DNA of 64,000 nt from Symbiodinium natans (taxonomy: Eukaryota > Sar > Dinophyceae > Suessiales > Symbiodiniaceae), in the NCBI GenBank assembly GCA_905221605.1, contig CAJNDS010002475.1, positions 35,001 through 99,000 on the forward strand, read 5' to 3'. Position 1 is the stretch's first letter. Every line of letters starts with the position of its first letter. The notes under the pieces are model-generated. The model was not told the origin of the DNA. It was given only the letters and a program-made list of their open reading frames with translations, and searched no databases. Shown here piece after piece: positions 1-9,380 of the stretch. The position numbers and the translations under genes are program-made.

Positions 1-77
1 AGGTGGATCATGAGCTCTTCGAGAGTGAAGGGAGCTACGCTGTGGATGGAGGCCGGACACACTTCACACAAGCCTGA
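1..77 (+). CDS. partial exon, probable 3' end of a gene
   Basis: Codons from position 3 read VDHELFESEGSYAVDGGRTH and end at TGA 75-77, just before a CCCTAAA tract. The mixed acidic/polar composition looks like real protein. The 5' part lies outside the window. It could also be an internal exon with an unseen splice donor. Family not recognised. Confidence 0.55.
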   Translation, partial: VDHELFESEGSYAVDGGRTHFTQA

Positions 78-102
78 ACCAAAGAGCCTTAAGAGGATCC
101 AA

Positions 103-374
103 AAACCCTAAACCCCAAGCCCTAAACCCTGAACCTAAAACCCTAAACCCTAAACCCCCAAATAGTACCCTAGACTACTCTTTGGTGACTCTAGGAACCC
201 TTATGGGGATCTACTTTTTGGGTTCTGTGAAGCCAAGAGCCTTTTCTGGCGTAAGCCTTGGGGTGTGTTGGCCTTGCGGGGGTGCTTGACCTTGGCGAAA
301 GACTACCCAGAATCCCCATAGTCTACCTATACCTAAACCCTAAACCCTAAACCCTAAACCCTAAACCCTAAACC
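103..374. repeat. telomere-type tracts around a short spacer
   Basis: CCCTAAA units, partly degenerate at 103-160 and regular at 331-374. The 160-330 spacer has pieces (CCCTAGACTACTCTTTGG, GACTCTAGGAACCC) resembling the CTAGG-ended mobile elements found elsewhere in the window. No coding segment is seen here. Confidence 0.8.
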
Positions 375-414
375 GGAATCAGCCGGCTGAGCGTTCGGAA
401 CCTCACCTTCGCAG

Positions 415-459
415 CAGGTGCGCCAGTCGGCTCTGCGGCAATTGCTCAGGACGCCTTGA
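415..459 (+). CDS. candidate exon, unknown protein
   Basis: A pyrimidine-rich acceptor (CCTCACCTTCGCAG) is followed by QVRQSALRQLLRTP and TGA 457-459. Short, so the 3' border is uncertain; CAG|GACGCC would be a possible non-canonical donor. Confidence 0.4.
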   Translation, partial: QVRQSALRQLLRTP

Positions 460-752
460 GATTGGTTTCTGGCTTCGGGCCCCGAAGCCTCATCAGACTC
501 CCCGGCCAGCCTTTAACAGCTCAAACCCCGAACCTTACCTGAAAATGGTTTTATGAGTATTTCGTGAATAGTCGACTACGCGCTTTCGGGTCGAAAGCTG
601 TAAGCCTCGCAGGAGGCACATACATTAATAAACCCTCGCCCTATCAGGATGAACCATTATACCCTATAGCTCCTTCAATAGGCCCTTTATAGGGTTGACT
701 ATGGATTATCGGGCCCATCCTGGTATCAGCCCTAAACCTCCTCCTCCTGAAG

Positions 753-826
753 GAGACGAGCGAGTTCGCCGCATCACCGACCTTGAGGCAGTTTCTTGAC
801 GCAGCCCCCCTGGCTTCAATTGGATT
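753..826 (+). CDS. candidate exon, unknown protein
   Basis: Acceptor CTCCTCCTGAAG precedes a segment open in two frames. One reads ETSEFAASPTLRQFLDAAP, the other begins DERVRRITDLEA and could stop at a GC donor (GAG|GCAGTT, 787). The frame is unresolved. A TTTAGGG tract follows at 841-868. Confidence 0.4.
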
Positions 827-920
827 TGGGTTTTTTGTTGGGGTTTAGGGTTTAGGGTTTAGGGTTTAGGTCGGGTCGAGGGGGCTGGAAGAGGCTTTTA
901 GGATTGATGGGGAGGTGCAG

Positions 921-983
921 GGCCTCGGGAGGACGGAGCCCGACTGCATCCTTGTTTCTATGCGCAGCCGCTGTAGCTGCTCA
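921..983 (+). CDS. candidate exon, Cys-containing
   Basis: After acceptor GGTGCAG the frame reads GLGRTEPDCILVSMRSRCSC and runs into a CCCTAAA tract. Unrecognised; the downstream border is not clear. Confidence 0.45.
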
Positions 984-1038
984 CCCTAAACCCCAAACCG
1001 TGAATGCCAAAGCCCAGAGCCACAACCAATGCCGAAAA

Positions 1039-1091
1039 AGTGCCCCCTTATTCCCTTAAAGGCACTTTTTTTGTTTCTTGTTCCTAGCTTA
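1039..1091. mobile_element. family A element, degenerate short copy
   Basis: Contains the family A landmarks GTGCCC..TTATTCCC, AAAGGCACTTTTT and TTCCTAG. Better copies lie at 34946 and 62291. Non-coding, MITE-like. Confidence 0.5.
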
Positions 1092-1230
1092 GTCCTGGAG
1101 TCTAGTGAGCCACCCCGAAGGGCCCAAAGACCTCAAAGATAAGGTCAAGGGCCTGCGATGCGTGCCGACGGCTGGTGGTAGCTGGGCCACCTTACAGGAG
1201 GCTTGGAGACTTGCCTTAAGGGATTCACAT

Positions 1231-1333
1231 GACTAGGTAGGCCCTTGGGACATTTTATATTTTCCCTTATTGGGTTTAAGAGGGTCATATTCAGGAATAT
1301 TATTCAGAGGGTTTTAAGGGCCATCCTAGATGA
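1231..1333. mobile_element. family F element
   Basis: Shares GGCCCTTGGGACATTTTATA, CTTATTGGGTTTAAGAGG and AAGGGCCATCCTAG with copies at 6955, 22907 and 40121. No open frame of note; MITE-like by size and copy number. The rest of 1092-1610 shows no convincing exon. Confidence 0.7.
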
Positions 1334-1614
1334 ACCTTAAGCTTGGGGTCTTATGTCCTGTGTCTGAACCCCCTCTTCGGGGTTCATTTGGTCCCCAAAA
1401 TCTGGGACTCATGGGAGCTTCGCAGACTCCTGATGGAGTGGTCCTCAGTGGTGGTTGTGCAAGCTCCCCATACTCCCTGAGCCCTAGATGCCATGCAAAC
1501 CCCCTGAAAGATCCCTCAACGTCAGCCCTAAACCGGAAGCCTGGCAGTCCAAGAGCTTGAGACGACGTAAACCGAGGGATTCCCTGTTTCTAATCCGAGC
1601 CCACCCCCACGCAG

Positions 1615-1686
1615 GTCCGCTTCCTGCATGATCGGCAGCACATGGCAACCTGGAGAGGCAGGGCTCGGGAGCGATGGAAGATTCAG
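1615..1686 (+). CDS. exon, basic helix-like protein segment
   Basis: Acceptor CCACCCCCACGCAG is followed by VRFLHDRQHMATWRGRARER then WKIQ; a stop follows at 1690. Arg/Trp-rich and amphipathic. An alternative 3' border is a GC donor in AGAG|GCAGGG. Family unknown. Confidence 0.65.
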
Positions 1687-2092
1687 TTTTGATGTTGCTT
1701 TTGACCGTTGTTTGTAAAGATTTTTTTTTATTAGTTTTTTGGGGGGGAGTTCAGGGTTTGGGGAGTTTGCGGTGGTGTAGGGTGGGCGCTGAGGCCACTG
1801 AGGCTTGGGCTTGGGCCGCAGGGTTTGGGTTGGAGGCTTTTTCGGGTTGGCGATGGACGGTTTTCGGCTCAGGGGTTGGAGTTTTCGGGGGGGGGGGGGG
1901 GGGGGTTATTCAAGGATCTCCATCCTGGGGGGTTGGGCACTTCAACAACTTGACGGCTCCATTAGGTTAAGAACCTAAACCCTAAACCCTGGACCCCTAA
2001 AACCTTCTTAGTGGCATCATTTGGCCCCTTATACTCACAGTCCTTAATCGGGAGTATAATAGGGGGTTGACCCCGAATCGCCCCTTTCGCAG

Positions 2093-2148
2093 GTGAGGCT
2101 CTGCAGCTCGTAGCCGGGCTCGCCGATGCCGAGCTGCCCAGCTGGGAG
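2093..2148 (+). CDS. exon, acidic amphipathic segment
   Basis: Acceptor CCCCTTTCGCAG, peptide EALQLVAGLADAELPSWE, donor GAG|GTGCCC. It enters with one base carried over and leaves in phase 0. A family B element begins directly downstream. Confidence 0.8.
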
Positions 2149-2159
2149 GTGCCCCCGGC

Positions 2160-2275
2160 ACTTCCCTTTGGGGGGACCAAAAAGGAACCCAAAAAGGGGT
2201 TCAAGGGGTTTATGCTTCATAGACCTTCATAGAAGTTATAGTAGTATATAGGGTACGTGACCCCCAGTTTTATGG
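2160..2275. mobile_element. family B element
   Basis: Begins GGGGGGACCAAAAAGGAACCC and contains TTATAGTAGTATATAGGGTACGTGACCCC, matching copies at 22313, 30055, 32722, 50878 and 54935. The right end is eroded. Confidence 0.65.
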
Positions 2276-2602
2276 TTTGCATGCCATGAATGAGAGTGGA
2301 TTCAGGCTCAGGTATCGCCGAGGCCTGGGCTCATTCATCCCTAGGGAGGAAGGATTTGCGTTTCAAGTCTGCTTTGTAAGGCACAACCCAAGTCTGGCCA
2401 TGGGCCCTGTGATATCACAGGCTTTGCAAGACATCCCCCAAATTGTCCATCCATTGGGGGGTCCGAGCTTAAGGCCTTTTGAATCCTAGACCTCACGTGG
2501 CAAACCCCCCTGACAACACACCAATCAAGCCGTGTGTGGGGTTTAGAGCTGGCTGCAGTTTAAATTTTGGGCACCCTAAACCCTAAACCCTAAACCCTCG
2601 AG

Positions 2603-2660
2603 ACGCCCGGAGGCCGAGCGCCTGAAGCGCGCCTTCCGCCGCTTGGGAGCATCACGACAG
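2603..2660 (+). CDS. exon with GT donor, frame ambiguous
   Basis: Acceptor CTCGAG after a CCCTAAA tract and donor CAG|GTTACGG. Phase 0, which suits the exon at 2093, reads TPGGRAPEARLPPLGSITT; another open frame reads RPEAERLKRAFRRLGASRQ. Both are plausible, so the exon is surer than the peptide. Confidence 0.75.
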
Positions 2661-2790
2661 GTTACGGAACCAGATAAAGCACTCCCAGAAGCTTAAAGCA
2701 GTCCCAGAACCTTAAGGGCTCTGAAAGAGGGCCAGGAAGGCCTCCCATCCCATCTCCCCGGATCCAACTTGGCGGGGAGTGTGGGAGGAC

Positions 2791-2894
2791 CCTAAACCCT
2801 AGACCCTAAACCCTGAACCTAAACCCTAAACCCTAAACGCTACACCCTACACCCTACACCCTAAACCCTAAACCCTAAACCCTAAACCCTAAAC
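2791..2894. repeat. CCCTAAA tract with variants
   Basis: Telomere-type units with local variant blocks (CCCTACA, CCCTAGA, CCCTGAA). It sits upstream of coding candidates, in the CCCTAAA-before-exon orientation seen repeatedly here. Confidence 0.9.
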
Positions 2895-3030
2895 AGAGCC
2901 CAAGGCCATTCGCAGTCACGGCAGCAATTTAAGACATCAACACAGTGTGTAGGGAGGCCTTACAAAGCCGTAAAGGCCCCATAAACCCGAAGCCTTATGC
3001 CTTAATTCGCTTTACAGCAGCATCCTCTAG

Positions 3031-3129
3031 GACAAGAGCCCAGGCTACTGTGGCTTGTCCATGCCGATCGTGTCGCGGCAAGCGCGCGTGCTGCGATGGC
3101 ATCGTGGAAAAGAGGCCGGAAGCAAATCC
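3031..3129 (+). CDS. exon, basic protein segment, frame ambiguous
   Basis: Acceptor CATCCTCTAG. In phase with the 2603 exon it reads QEPRLLWLVHADRVAASARA then AMASWKRGRKQ; phase 0 reads DKSPGYCGLSMPIVSRQARV and hits a TAA formed by the following CCCTAAA tract. Both frames are open over the whole segment. Confidence 0.7.
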
Positions 3130-3184
3130 TAAACCCTAAACCCTAAACCCTAAACCCTATTACCCTTATAATCGGGTTGAGAAG

Positions 3185-3262
3185 GTCCACGAGTTGACGG
3201 TCTTCGTCATTCAGTTCCAGCGTCGGGCTCCAGATGAATCACTTCTTGGAGTACCCATGAGG
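3185..3262 (+). CDS. exon ending on a telomere repeat donor
   Basis: Acceptor GGGTTGAGAAG, peptide VHELTVFVIQFQRRAPDESL then LGVPMR, ending ATG AGG directly before GTTTAGGG (3263). Sharp coding character. The intron begins as a TTTAGGG array (3263-3304). Confidence 0.85.
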
Positions 3263-3333
3263 GTTTAGGGTTTAGGGTTTAGGGTTTAGGGTTTAGGGTT
3301 TAGGATGGGTTTACAGGGGGGGGGGTTTGGGAG

Positions 3334-3579
3334 TTGCCGTGTGGGAGCGGTCGAAATATGGCGCAAATTGCGCTCGATCCCGAAGACTCCCTCCACAACA
3401 CGAGGGCGTTCAGCACTGCTGGACTGCGACTGGCAGAGCCCGAAGTCCTAGACGGATACAAACATACATGCACATGCACGAACCAAATCCCCTGCATCGC
3501 CTTTGGCACGTCTCGCACGCATGGATGCACGGCTGTCGGGCTCAGGCTTAGCAATCGAAAGTCCTTGGCGCACTTCTGA
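3334..3579 (+). CDS. unrecognised open frame, possible exon
   Basis: An 81-codon frame whose middle (MAQIALDPEDSLHNTRAFST) looks protein-like. No clear splice borders are visible and the opposite strand is also open. Weak candidate. Confidence 0.3.
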   Translation: MPCGSGRNMAQIALDPEDSLHNTRAFSTAGLRLAEPEVLDGYKHTCTCTNQIPCIAFGTSRTHGCTAVGLRLSNRKSLAHF

Positions 3580-3675
3580 GTATTGCTCATGACTCGTCCA
3601 CTGAGATTGGCTAAGCCCCAAAACGGCCCGACACCCTGGGACCAGGGGACCAGCAAAATGGACCCCTGAGCGCAG

Positions 3676-3730
3676 GCGGCACTGGCTGCTGGGCTCTTGC
3701 TAGCAGCCGTGCGCTGGCTGTTGGAGGCGC
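3676..3730 (+). CDS. exon, hydrophobic possible membrane helix
   Basis: Acceptor CCCTGAGCGCAG, peptide AALAAGLLLAAVRWLLEA, donor C|GTTGTC. Ala/Leu-rich, suiting a transmembrane or signal segment. Family unknown. Confidence 0.65.
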
Positions 3731-4052
3731 GTTGTCAAAATTCATCGGGTCTTCACTTAAGTCGCACTCACGCGCCATAAGGTATGAGTTTGCCTTGAGG
3801 TGTTCGTGGTAGGGTTTCTAGAGGTTCTGGCCAACGAAAAGATGCTACCTAAATCAAGGGGCTCCTGACCCCTTCCGCGGGACCATCCGCCAGGAGTCTG
3901 GGGTCGAGGGCTTGAATGCCTTGGGGATTTGAGGTTCTCAATCGCTGGGCTTAGGATTGAGGGTTTGATGTTGGGAAATGGTCTCTTCCTGCGATTTCCT
4001 TTGCACATGGCGTCTCATTGAAGCTGAAGCCCCGACGAACCCCAGATCCCAG

Positions 4053-4154
4053 GATGGTGCGGCTCTGCGGGTGGAGCTGGCAGAGGCCCGCGCGCACCCC
4101 TTTGCTCAGGGAAGTGCAGCAACCCCTCCTGCGACTCTGCAGCCTCATAGAGGG
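4053..4154 (+). CDS. exon abutting a family E element
   Basis: Acceptor CAGATCCCAG, peptide DGAALRVELAEARAHPFAQ continuing GSAATPPATLQPHRG. The frame runs up to the start of a family E element (GGGGTCGGAAGAAT), so that element probably lies at the start of the intron. Confidence 0.65.
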
Positions 4155-4260
4155 GTCGGAAGAATGTCTACAGTATTCCCTTTTTTTCGTCCCTCCAGAC
4201 TTACACTAGTGATTCCCTAAAACCCTCCCTAAAGCCCTATTCTAATCATTAAGGCCCCTA
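4152..4260. mobile_element. family E element
   Basis: Starts GGGGTCGGAAGAATGTCTAC and ends CCTATTCTAATCATTAAGGC, as in the copy at 10335. Short, non-coding. Confidence 0.6.
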
Positions 4261-4407
4261 AAATAGCTGAACCCCTCAAGGGCTTGAAGGGTTGTTAGAA
4301 CGTGTTTAGGGTTCAGGGTGTAGGATGCAGGGTTTCGGGTTCAGGGTTTAGGGTTAGGGTTCTGGGGTTTAGGCCTTCACCTTAGCCCCTCAGAAGGCCT
4401 CCCGCAG

Positions 4408-4522
4408 GTGCTGAGGTCTGCGACGCGCGCCGTGGAGTTTGTCGAGGCCCGGCCTGCTGGGAGCCCCAGCCGGGGCTTCTGTGTGTTAAGTGGACTCGCA
4501 AGGCTTCAGGAGGCCGAATCGG
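4408..4522 (+). CDS. exon, 38 codons
   Basis: Acceptor CCTCCCGCAG, peptide VLRSATRAVEFVEARPAGSP then SRGFCVLSGLARLQEAES, with donor TCGG|GTTAGA. Long, uninterrupted and well composed. Function unknown. Confidence 0.75.
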
Positions 4523-4693
4523 GTTAGAATTGAAATTCGGGTTTAGGGCATAGGGTATGGTGTTTAGGGTTTAGGGCTTAGGGGTTGCAATGTTCCATTT
4601 TTGTTTAAGGGTCTTCTGCAAAGCGTTTTGGCTCTTTTTTTGTTTGAAGATCGAATTCTGCGGCGCTTAGGGTTGAACATGGCCTCCCTACAG

Positions 4694-4737
4694 CGTTACA
4701 GGGGCTGCGCAAGGTGGGCAGTTGTGGAGATGCATTT
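4694..4737 (+). CDS. exon with GTAGTTTAG donor
   Basis: Acceptor GCCTCCCTACAG, peptide RYRGCARWAVVEMH, donor TT|GTAGTTTAGGG, where the intron opens into a telomere-like unit. An ATG at 4679 is in frame, so a start there is possible. Confidence 0.55.
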
Positions 4738-4957
4738 GTAGTTTAGGGTTCAGGACACGCATGCCTCCCGTCGTTCCCATGTCGTATGTTAAAAGTTGTC
4801 CAGCCGGGATACAAAAAGGATTTCTTCTTCACTTTGGGCTGATCACAGCCTTACCTCGGCCAAGCATACGTTTGCCACGCCATTTGCATCGTGTAATGCT
4901 TCATTGGTGCAATCGCCAACGCTCTGAGCTGAACCCGCGGTATTTTCATGTCCACAG

Positions 4958-5056
4958 GGCACTAACTTTCATCGCCGACTATCGCAGGCATACGCTGCTA
5001 GGTTTGAAGACGTCGAAGCACGCCATTTCTCTCTCTTCCACGAAGAGGCAGATTGA
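4958..5056 (+). CDS. candidate terminal exon
   Basis: Acceptor ATGTCCACAG, peptide GTNFHRRLSQAYAARFEDVE then ARHFSLFHEEAD, stop TGA 5054-5056. Amphipathic and charged. The overlapping frame at 4722-5066 is open but less protein-like. Confidence 0.55.
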   Translation, partial: GTNFHRRLSQAYAARFEDVEARHFSLFHEEAD

Positions 5057-5267
5057 CGATCTTTAGATCCGCATCCTTCTCCAGCAGGTGACATACGCTA
5101 TGGTTCATGGCTTATAGAACGCTGGGGCTTAGGGCTTCAAGGGTTTCGTGCTAGTTTCTGGCTTAGCTGGCTTGGGTCCTAAGGGCTTAGTGCACTCCAA
5201 CACGTGAACTTAAGGGCCCATGTCGAGCCCAAAGCTCGGGTCGGACACGTTGTGCTCCCAAGCGCAG

Positions 5268-5452
5268 CAGCCCAGGCCGATGACGAGCCTGACCAGGAGG
5301 ATTCCGCCCCGGTGCAGCTCGAAGAGGTTGTGGAAGCAGCTTTGACAGAGTTGGGGTCCAGGAATGTCCATGGCTTTGTGAGACTTGTGAGAACGGCCAT
5401 TGGTATTTCCAGCAAGGCGATGGCGATGGCCTATCGAAAGCTTCTTAAGTAG
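5268..5452 (+). CDS. exon, acidic then amphipathic, possible 3' end
   Basis: Acceptor CCCAAGCGCAG. Reads AQADDEPDQEDSAPVQLEEV, VEAALTELGSRNVHGFVRLV and on to RKLLK with TAG 5450-5452. A GC donor within CAGCAAG|GCGATGG is an alternative end. Family not recognised. Confidence 0.7.
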
Positions 5453-5746
5453 GACTGCGGACGGGTCGCGCACTTGCGCTTGTTGCATCTCACAACCAGC
5501 ATGCGCTTTCTCATGCCGGGGTCTTCCCACAAAGCAGGCTCAGGGTTACGTCACTTCCCCATACTCCCCCCCCAAGCCAGACAAGCAAAACATCGCTCTG
5601 CATGGATCGGTCCCCAACTTCTGCGATGGCGCCCAAGGTCACCAAGCTCAGTGCTGAAATCCTGGCGCCGGGTTCTGGGGAGAACAGTACGGCGCTTCTG
5701 CTACGCAGTCAGCAGGCGGATTTCAGAGACAGAGTGGGGACGTGAG

Positions 5747-5886
5747 GGACTGAGTCTGTGTGCGAGCTGCTGTCGCGTGGGTTTCTAGACTGTGACCTCT
5801 TTAGACATCACCTCTCATTCCTAGACCATGTTAAGGGCACAGGGCTTGTGGAGTTTCACCACGCTGTTGTTTGCTTAAGTCTGAAG
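5747..5886 (+). CDS. exon with AAG|GTTTGAG donor
   Basis: Follows GGGACGTGAG. Reads TESVCELLSRGFLDCDLFRH, HLSFLDHVKGTGLVEFHHAV and VCLSLK, ending at AAG|GTTTGAG. His/Leu-rich. A mobile-element origin was considered but no motif proves it. Confidence 0.5.
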
Positions 5887-6113
5887 GTTTGAGCTCAAGA
5901 GCTCTGAATTTCAGAGCCACACGAAAGCCATGGAAAAACCTGAAGCCCTTGGCACTAAAGCAAAGTCCTGAGCTCGCGAATCCAAAGCGTCGAATCTCAA
6001 GTGCCCAATGGCAGCCGCACCGCTCGCAACTCATTAAGCCCTGATATCCTAAGGCCCTAAGTGCCCATGAACCCTGAACCCTGAACCCTAAACCCTAAAC
6101 CCTAGTCAAAAAG

Positions 6114-6257
6114 CAACGCGAACGCCCAGTAGCCCACCACGGCGAGGCACACGAGGACTCCAAGAACTTCGCGCTCGTGCGGACGCCCCTCCAGATGGAG
6201 GGCTACGTCGGATACCTGCAGGAGGCGCGGGCCCCGGCTGCGCGCGTGGCCCCTTGA
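6114..6257 (+). CDS. exon, 47 codons, possible 3' end
   Basis: After a CCCTAAA tract and CCTAGTCAAAAAG. Reads KQ-like basic start QRERPVAHHGEAHEDSKNFA, then LVRTPLQMEGYVGYLQEARA and PAARVAP, stop TGA 6255-6257. Convincing protein composition; family unknown. Confidence 0.75.
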   Translation, partial: QRERPVAHHGEAHEDSKNFALVRTPLQMEGYVGYLQEARAPAARVAP

Positions 6258-6489
6258 AGTTGAAGGAGTAGGGTCCCATGCCGAATTCTCGAGCCCCTCC
6301 CCAAAATAGCCTGAAAAACCCTACGTGGCTCTGGATCCCCTGAAGCGTGAACCCTGAACCATTACCTTCCAAGTCCCCAAAGCCTAGGACCCCCGGAGCC
6401 CTCAAACCTGAGGAGCTACACATGCCAAAACATCCGAAGCTCTGCCCCAATACTCTTCTACGCCGTATGGCTGCTTTACGCGCAGGGCC

Positions 6490-6605
6490 AAACCCTAACC
6501 CCTAAACCCCTAAACCCCTAAACCCCTAAACCCCTAAACCCCTAAACCCCTAAACCCCTAAAACCCTAAACCCCTAAACCCTAAACCCCTAAACCCCTAA
6601 ACCCC
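6490..6605. repeat. CCCCTAAA variant tract
   Basis: An eight-base variant (CCCCTAAA) of the telomere unit, over ten copies. It appears locally homogenised, unlike the seven-base tracts around it. Confidence 0.95.
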
Positions 6606-6665
6606 ACCTGTCTTAGTGCCTCTCTGGCCTAGACCCAAAGCCCAAAGCCCTGCCAGGCCCAGGAG

Positions 6666-6735
6666 GGCTTGGCCCAGGGAGTCCTCGTCGTGGCCTTTGC
6701 GGGCGATGCGGCCCAGGCGCGCAGACCGGGGCTGG
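6666..6735 (+). CDS. exon, hydrophobic strand then basic end
   Basis: Acceptor GGCCCAGGAG, peptide GLAQGVLVVAFAGDAAQARR then PGL, donor CTGG|GTGGGG. It leaves in phase 1, which suits the next exon (6869). Confidence 0.65.
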
Positions 6736-6868
6736 GTGGGGGGGGGGGCTGCAAGGGCGTGCCGGGTTCGATGTCGAGTGTGCTGTGTGAACCCTAAACC
6801 CGAAACCCTAAACCCTAAGCCCTAAACCCTAAACCCCCCCGCTTTTTGCATCTTTTTCGCCTCTCAAG

Positions 6869-6912
6869 TGCTCTGCAGGGCCTTGTACGCCGCACCCGGG
6901 GCGTCTGCTTTG
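6869..6912 (+). CDS. exon with GTTTGAG donor
   Basis: Acceptor TTTTTCGCCTCTCAAG; donor TTTG|GTTTGAG. In phase with 6666 it reads LCRALYAAPGASAL; another open frame gives ALQGLVRRTRGVCF. In phase 1, out phase 0 in the linked reading. Confidence 0.6.
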
Positions 6913-7010
6913 GTTTGAGAGGGTTTTCAGCACACTTTGCTACTTATTGCTTAACTGGGTAGGTTCTTGGGACATCTTACATTTTCCCTTGTTGGGTTTA
7001 AGAGTGTCAT

Positions 7011-7090
7011 GTTTTTTTTTTAACTCCCTTATGAGGGTAATACAGGGATTATCATGTTTTATTCTTTTGGGGTTCTTAAGCAAATAGTAG
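7011..7090. mobile_element. family C element, 5' eroded
   Basis: Ends with GGGGTTCTTAAGCAAATAGTAG, the family C terminal inverted repeat. The left end is lost where a family F relic (6955-7010, TTGGGACATCTTACATTTTC) adjoins. Confidence 0.7.
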
Positions 7091-7193
7091 TTTGTTCTTT
7101 TGCAGATGTAAGTAGGTACTCGTCCGTGTGTGGCTTTATGGGAATTCTTCCTTTTGGCATTTTGCGTCGGGCCTCGGGTTTACCTCGTGACAG

Positions 7194-7249
7194 GCGATGA
7201 CGACTCCGCTTGCGGGGCACATCGCGGCCTGGTCGCGTGAATTACTAAG
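7194..7249 (+). CDS. exon with a probable GC donor
   Basis: Acceptor CCTCGTGACAG, peptide AMTTPLAGHIAAWSRELL, then AG|GCCCTT. Entry in phase 0 agrees with the exon at 6869. A CCCTAAA tract follows (7261-7308). Confidence 0.6.
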
Positions 7250-7611
7250 GCCCTTTTGCACCCTAAACAATAAACCCTAAACCCTAAACCCTAAACCCTA
7301 AACCCTACTGAGCCCTATCCACTGAGGGCTTGGGGGGACCATGTTGGAAGGTTTGCAGGCAGGCAAGGGTTCGGATTGCGGCTGGCTCCGGGAGTTGAGA
7401 TGCCGAGCGAAGTCCGCTAGCCCGAGACTGACCGAACTCGAAATCCCGACCCTCGAGACGGAAACATGGCAGTCTGAGAACCGTCGAGCAAACTGCCACC
7501 CTGCAAACCCCGAAGCCCCCCCATGTGTTGAAACTTGCGGAAGCACCAACACAAATTCAAATCCTGCGAATGGGCGACCCGCAAAAAGCCACGTTTTCGT
7601 CATCTAACCCA

Positions 7612-7712
7612 TAGGGGCATTTCCGAAATTAGGGGTACTGTACTGGGGTCCTTATCAGAAGGGAATCCTACGATTTGGGAGTCTATATTAAGTGGTCCCT
7701 TATTTTCGTAAA
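7612..7712. mobile_element. family H element
   Basis: Read in reverse it matches 53340-53450: TTTACGAAAATAAGGGACC, ATAGACTCCCAAAT, AGGATTCCCTT and AAGGACCC. Another copy is at 54838. Non-coding. Confidence 0.65.
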
Positions 7713-7727
7713 CCCCCATCATGTGAG

Positions 7728-7823
7728 GTTCAGCAGCTGGTGGACCATTGCCTAGCCTTGGCGGACGGCGGTTGCGAGCAAACGGCAGGCCGATTGAGCT
7801 CCAGCCTGGCGACAATTCGCAGG
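7728..7823 (+). CDS. exon ending on a telomere repeat donor
   Basis: Acceptor CATGTGAG. Reads VQQLVDHCLALADGGCEQTA then GRLSSSLATIRR, ending CGC AGG directly before GTTTAGGG. Strong amphipathic coding signal of 32 codons in phase 0. Confidence 0.85.
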
Positions 7824-7922
7824 GTTTAGGGTTTAGGGTTTAGGGGTTCGGGGTTTAGGGTTTAGGGTTTAGGGTTTAGGGTAACCCTATAGGGTTTAGG
7901 GTTTAGGATTTTAGGGTTTAGG
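7824..7922 (+). repeat. TTTAGGG tract at an intron 5' end
   Basis: The tract starts exactly at the exon border, with its first GTTTAGGG as the inferred donor. It contains one internal CCCTATAGGG inversion. Confidence 0.9.
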
Positions 7923-7932
7923 GACTTCGCAG

Positions 7933-7964
7933 GGCTGTAGGACGTCGTCTAGGACCTGGAGCAG
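7933..7964 (+). CDS. small exon with GC donor
   Basis: Acceptor GGACTTCGCAG, peptide GCRTSSRTWS, donor AG|GCCCTC. It enters in phase 0 from 7823 and leaves in phase 2, exactly what the exon at 8288 needs. Confidence 0.5.
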
Positions 7965-8287
7965 GCCCTCATTCCATTTCTTTAGGGTTTGGGTTCCCTT
8001 CTGAGTCCCTTGAAACCCGAAACCTCCAAAGGCTCATAGCACCCTCGGGCCCTTTCACGGCCTTGTATGGCCCCAAGGCCCAACGAGCGAAGATGGATAG
8101 AACAGGCGCCTCATACAGCCCGCCCCCCGTTCCAACCCGCAAGGGAAGATGGATATCAAGCACGAAAAGAGCACACCCCCCTAGACCCCTGAACCCCTGA
8201 ACCCCTAAACCCCTAAACCCCTAAACCCCTAAACCCAAACCCTAAACCCCCCCCCTCCCACCGAAAGAGACACCCCCCACTCACCAG

Positions 8288-8371
8288 ACCTTGCGCCGAT
8301 GAAGCGAAAACTGCTGAGCCGCCTTCAGCAGGTGCCTCTCTTGGCACTGAGAAGTCCACTGAGACAACAGG
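8288..8371 (+). CDS. exon ending on a telomere-like donor
   Basis: Acceptor CACTCACCAG. Reads PCADEAKTAEPPSAGASLGT then EKSTETT, ending ACAGG|GTTTAAGG. Low-complexity, hydrophilic, probably a disordered linker. The intron before it starts with TTTAGGG and ends with CCCCTAAA units (8190-8250). Confidence 0.75.
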
Positions 8372-8429
8372 GTTTAAGGCCGTTTAGGGTTTAGGGTTTA
8401 GGGTTTAGGGTTTAGGGTTTATGGTTTAG

Positions 8430-9305
8430 CGGGTTTTTAGGGGTTAGAGGGTTTAGGGCTTGTAGGGTTCTGCTAAGAAGGGCTTCGGGAAGCTCAGGAC
8501 GGCTTGAGAAATTTCAAGGTCGGGGCTCTTCTCTTTATTTTTCAATGTTAGGCAGTTTTCAGGGGTTTGGGCTTCGGGTTCTTGAGGGCACTCTTGATGT
8601 CTCTAGGATCCTTCCCCAATGAAAGTTAGGGGCACTCAATGAATGTCTGCTTAGGGGGTGAGCTTTGGTGTCTCGGCGGTTTGGGAGTTCGAGGCCGCTG
8701 CTCGCCAAATGTGACGCAAGGCGACGACTCAGTGTCAGGGTCAGATAGGGGTTCTGATTTTCGGGTTCGGTTTCGTGGGTGCGCCAATCAAACCGGCACG
8801 CGCGCGCGAACATCCGGCGGTACTGCATGGAACCTCTCTGAGCCATCTCTCCAGCAGCCCTCGTTCCAGAAAAACATTTCCGAATCCGTTCCAAACCCTT
8901 GCCACACCAAACCCCCGAAACCCAGCATTGCTGAACAAAGCGTCGTCAAAGCATCCCAGTGCCCTTCCCCAGAAGCTAAGGCGGCCTGCCAACTGCAGAC
9001 TACCCCTCCTCGTCGCCTGGAGTCACCTGCGCTGGCGGTGCCTTGGGGGCCGTAAGAGGAGATTGAGTTTTGGGGCTTGTCATAAGCATATCGTTTCAGG
9101 GTCCATCCAAAGTCAACAAAGGGGGTTTTTGAGGGCTTTTGGGAGGGTTTTTGGTTGGGGTTCAGGATTTGGGCCCCCTCTTGCTTTGAAGGTTGACGCT
9201 TTGCAGAGTTGACATTTTGAGCAACAGGTTTTGAGTTCCTTTGATTTTTGGGGCTAGGGTGAGAGCTCAGGGGATAAAGGACGTGGGCAGGAATGATCAT
9301 TTCAG
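8430..9305. other. spacer with overlapping open frames, no resolved gene
   Basis: Long frames on both strands (for example 8639-9055 + and 8788-9300 -) overlap one another and lack recognisable motifs. One small exon is possible at 8999-9037 (AACTGCAG, TTPPRRLESPALA, GCG|GTGCCT). Confidence 0.4.
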
Positions 9306-9380
9306 GCTGTGTGATCCCGCGTGAGGTGGAGCGGGCTGTGCGGCAGGCGGGCTACACCGGCGGCGGTAGCCCAGAGGCTG
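9306..9380 (+). CDS. exon, 25 codons
   Basis: Acceptor GATCATTTCAG, peptide CVIPREVERAVRQAGYTGGG then SPEA, donor CTG|GTGCGC. Enters with one base carried over, leaves in phase 1. Clear coding composition, family unknown. Confidence 0.85.

Noticed and set aside
1330-2489. Genes of 70-98 codons predicted here
   Set aside because: They run through telomere-type tracts, poly-G or mobile elements and lack coding character.
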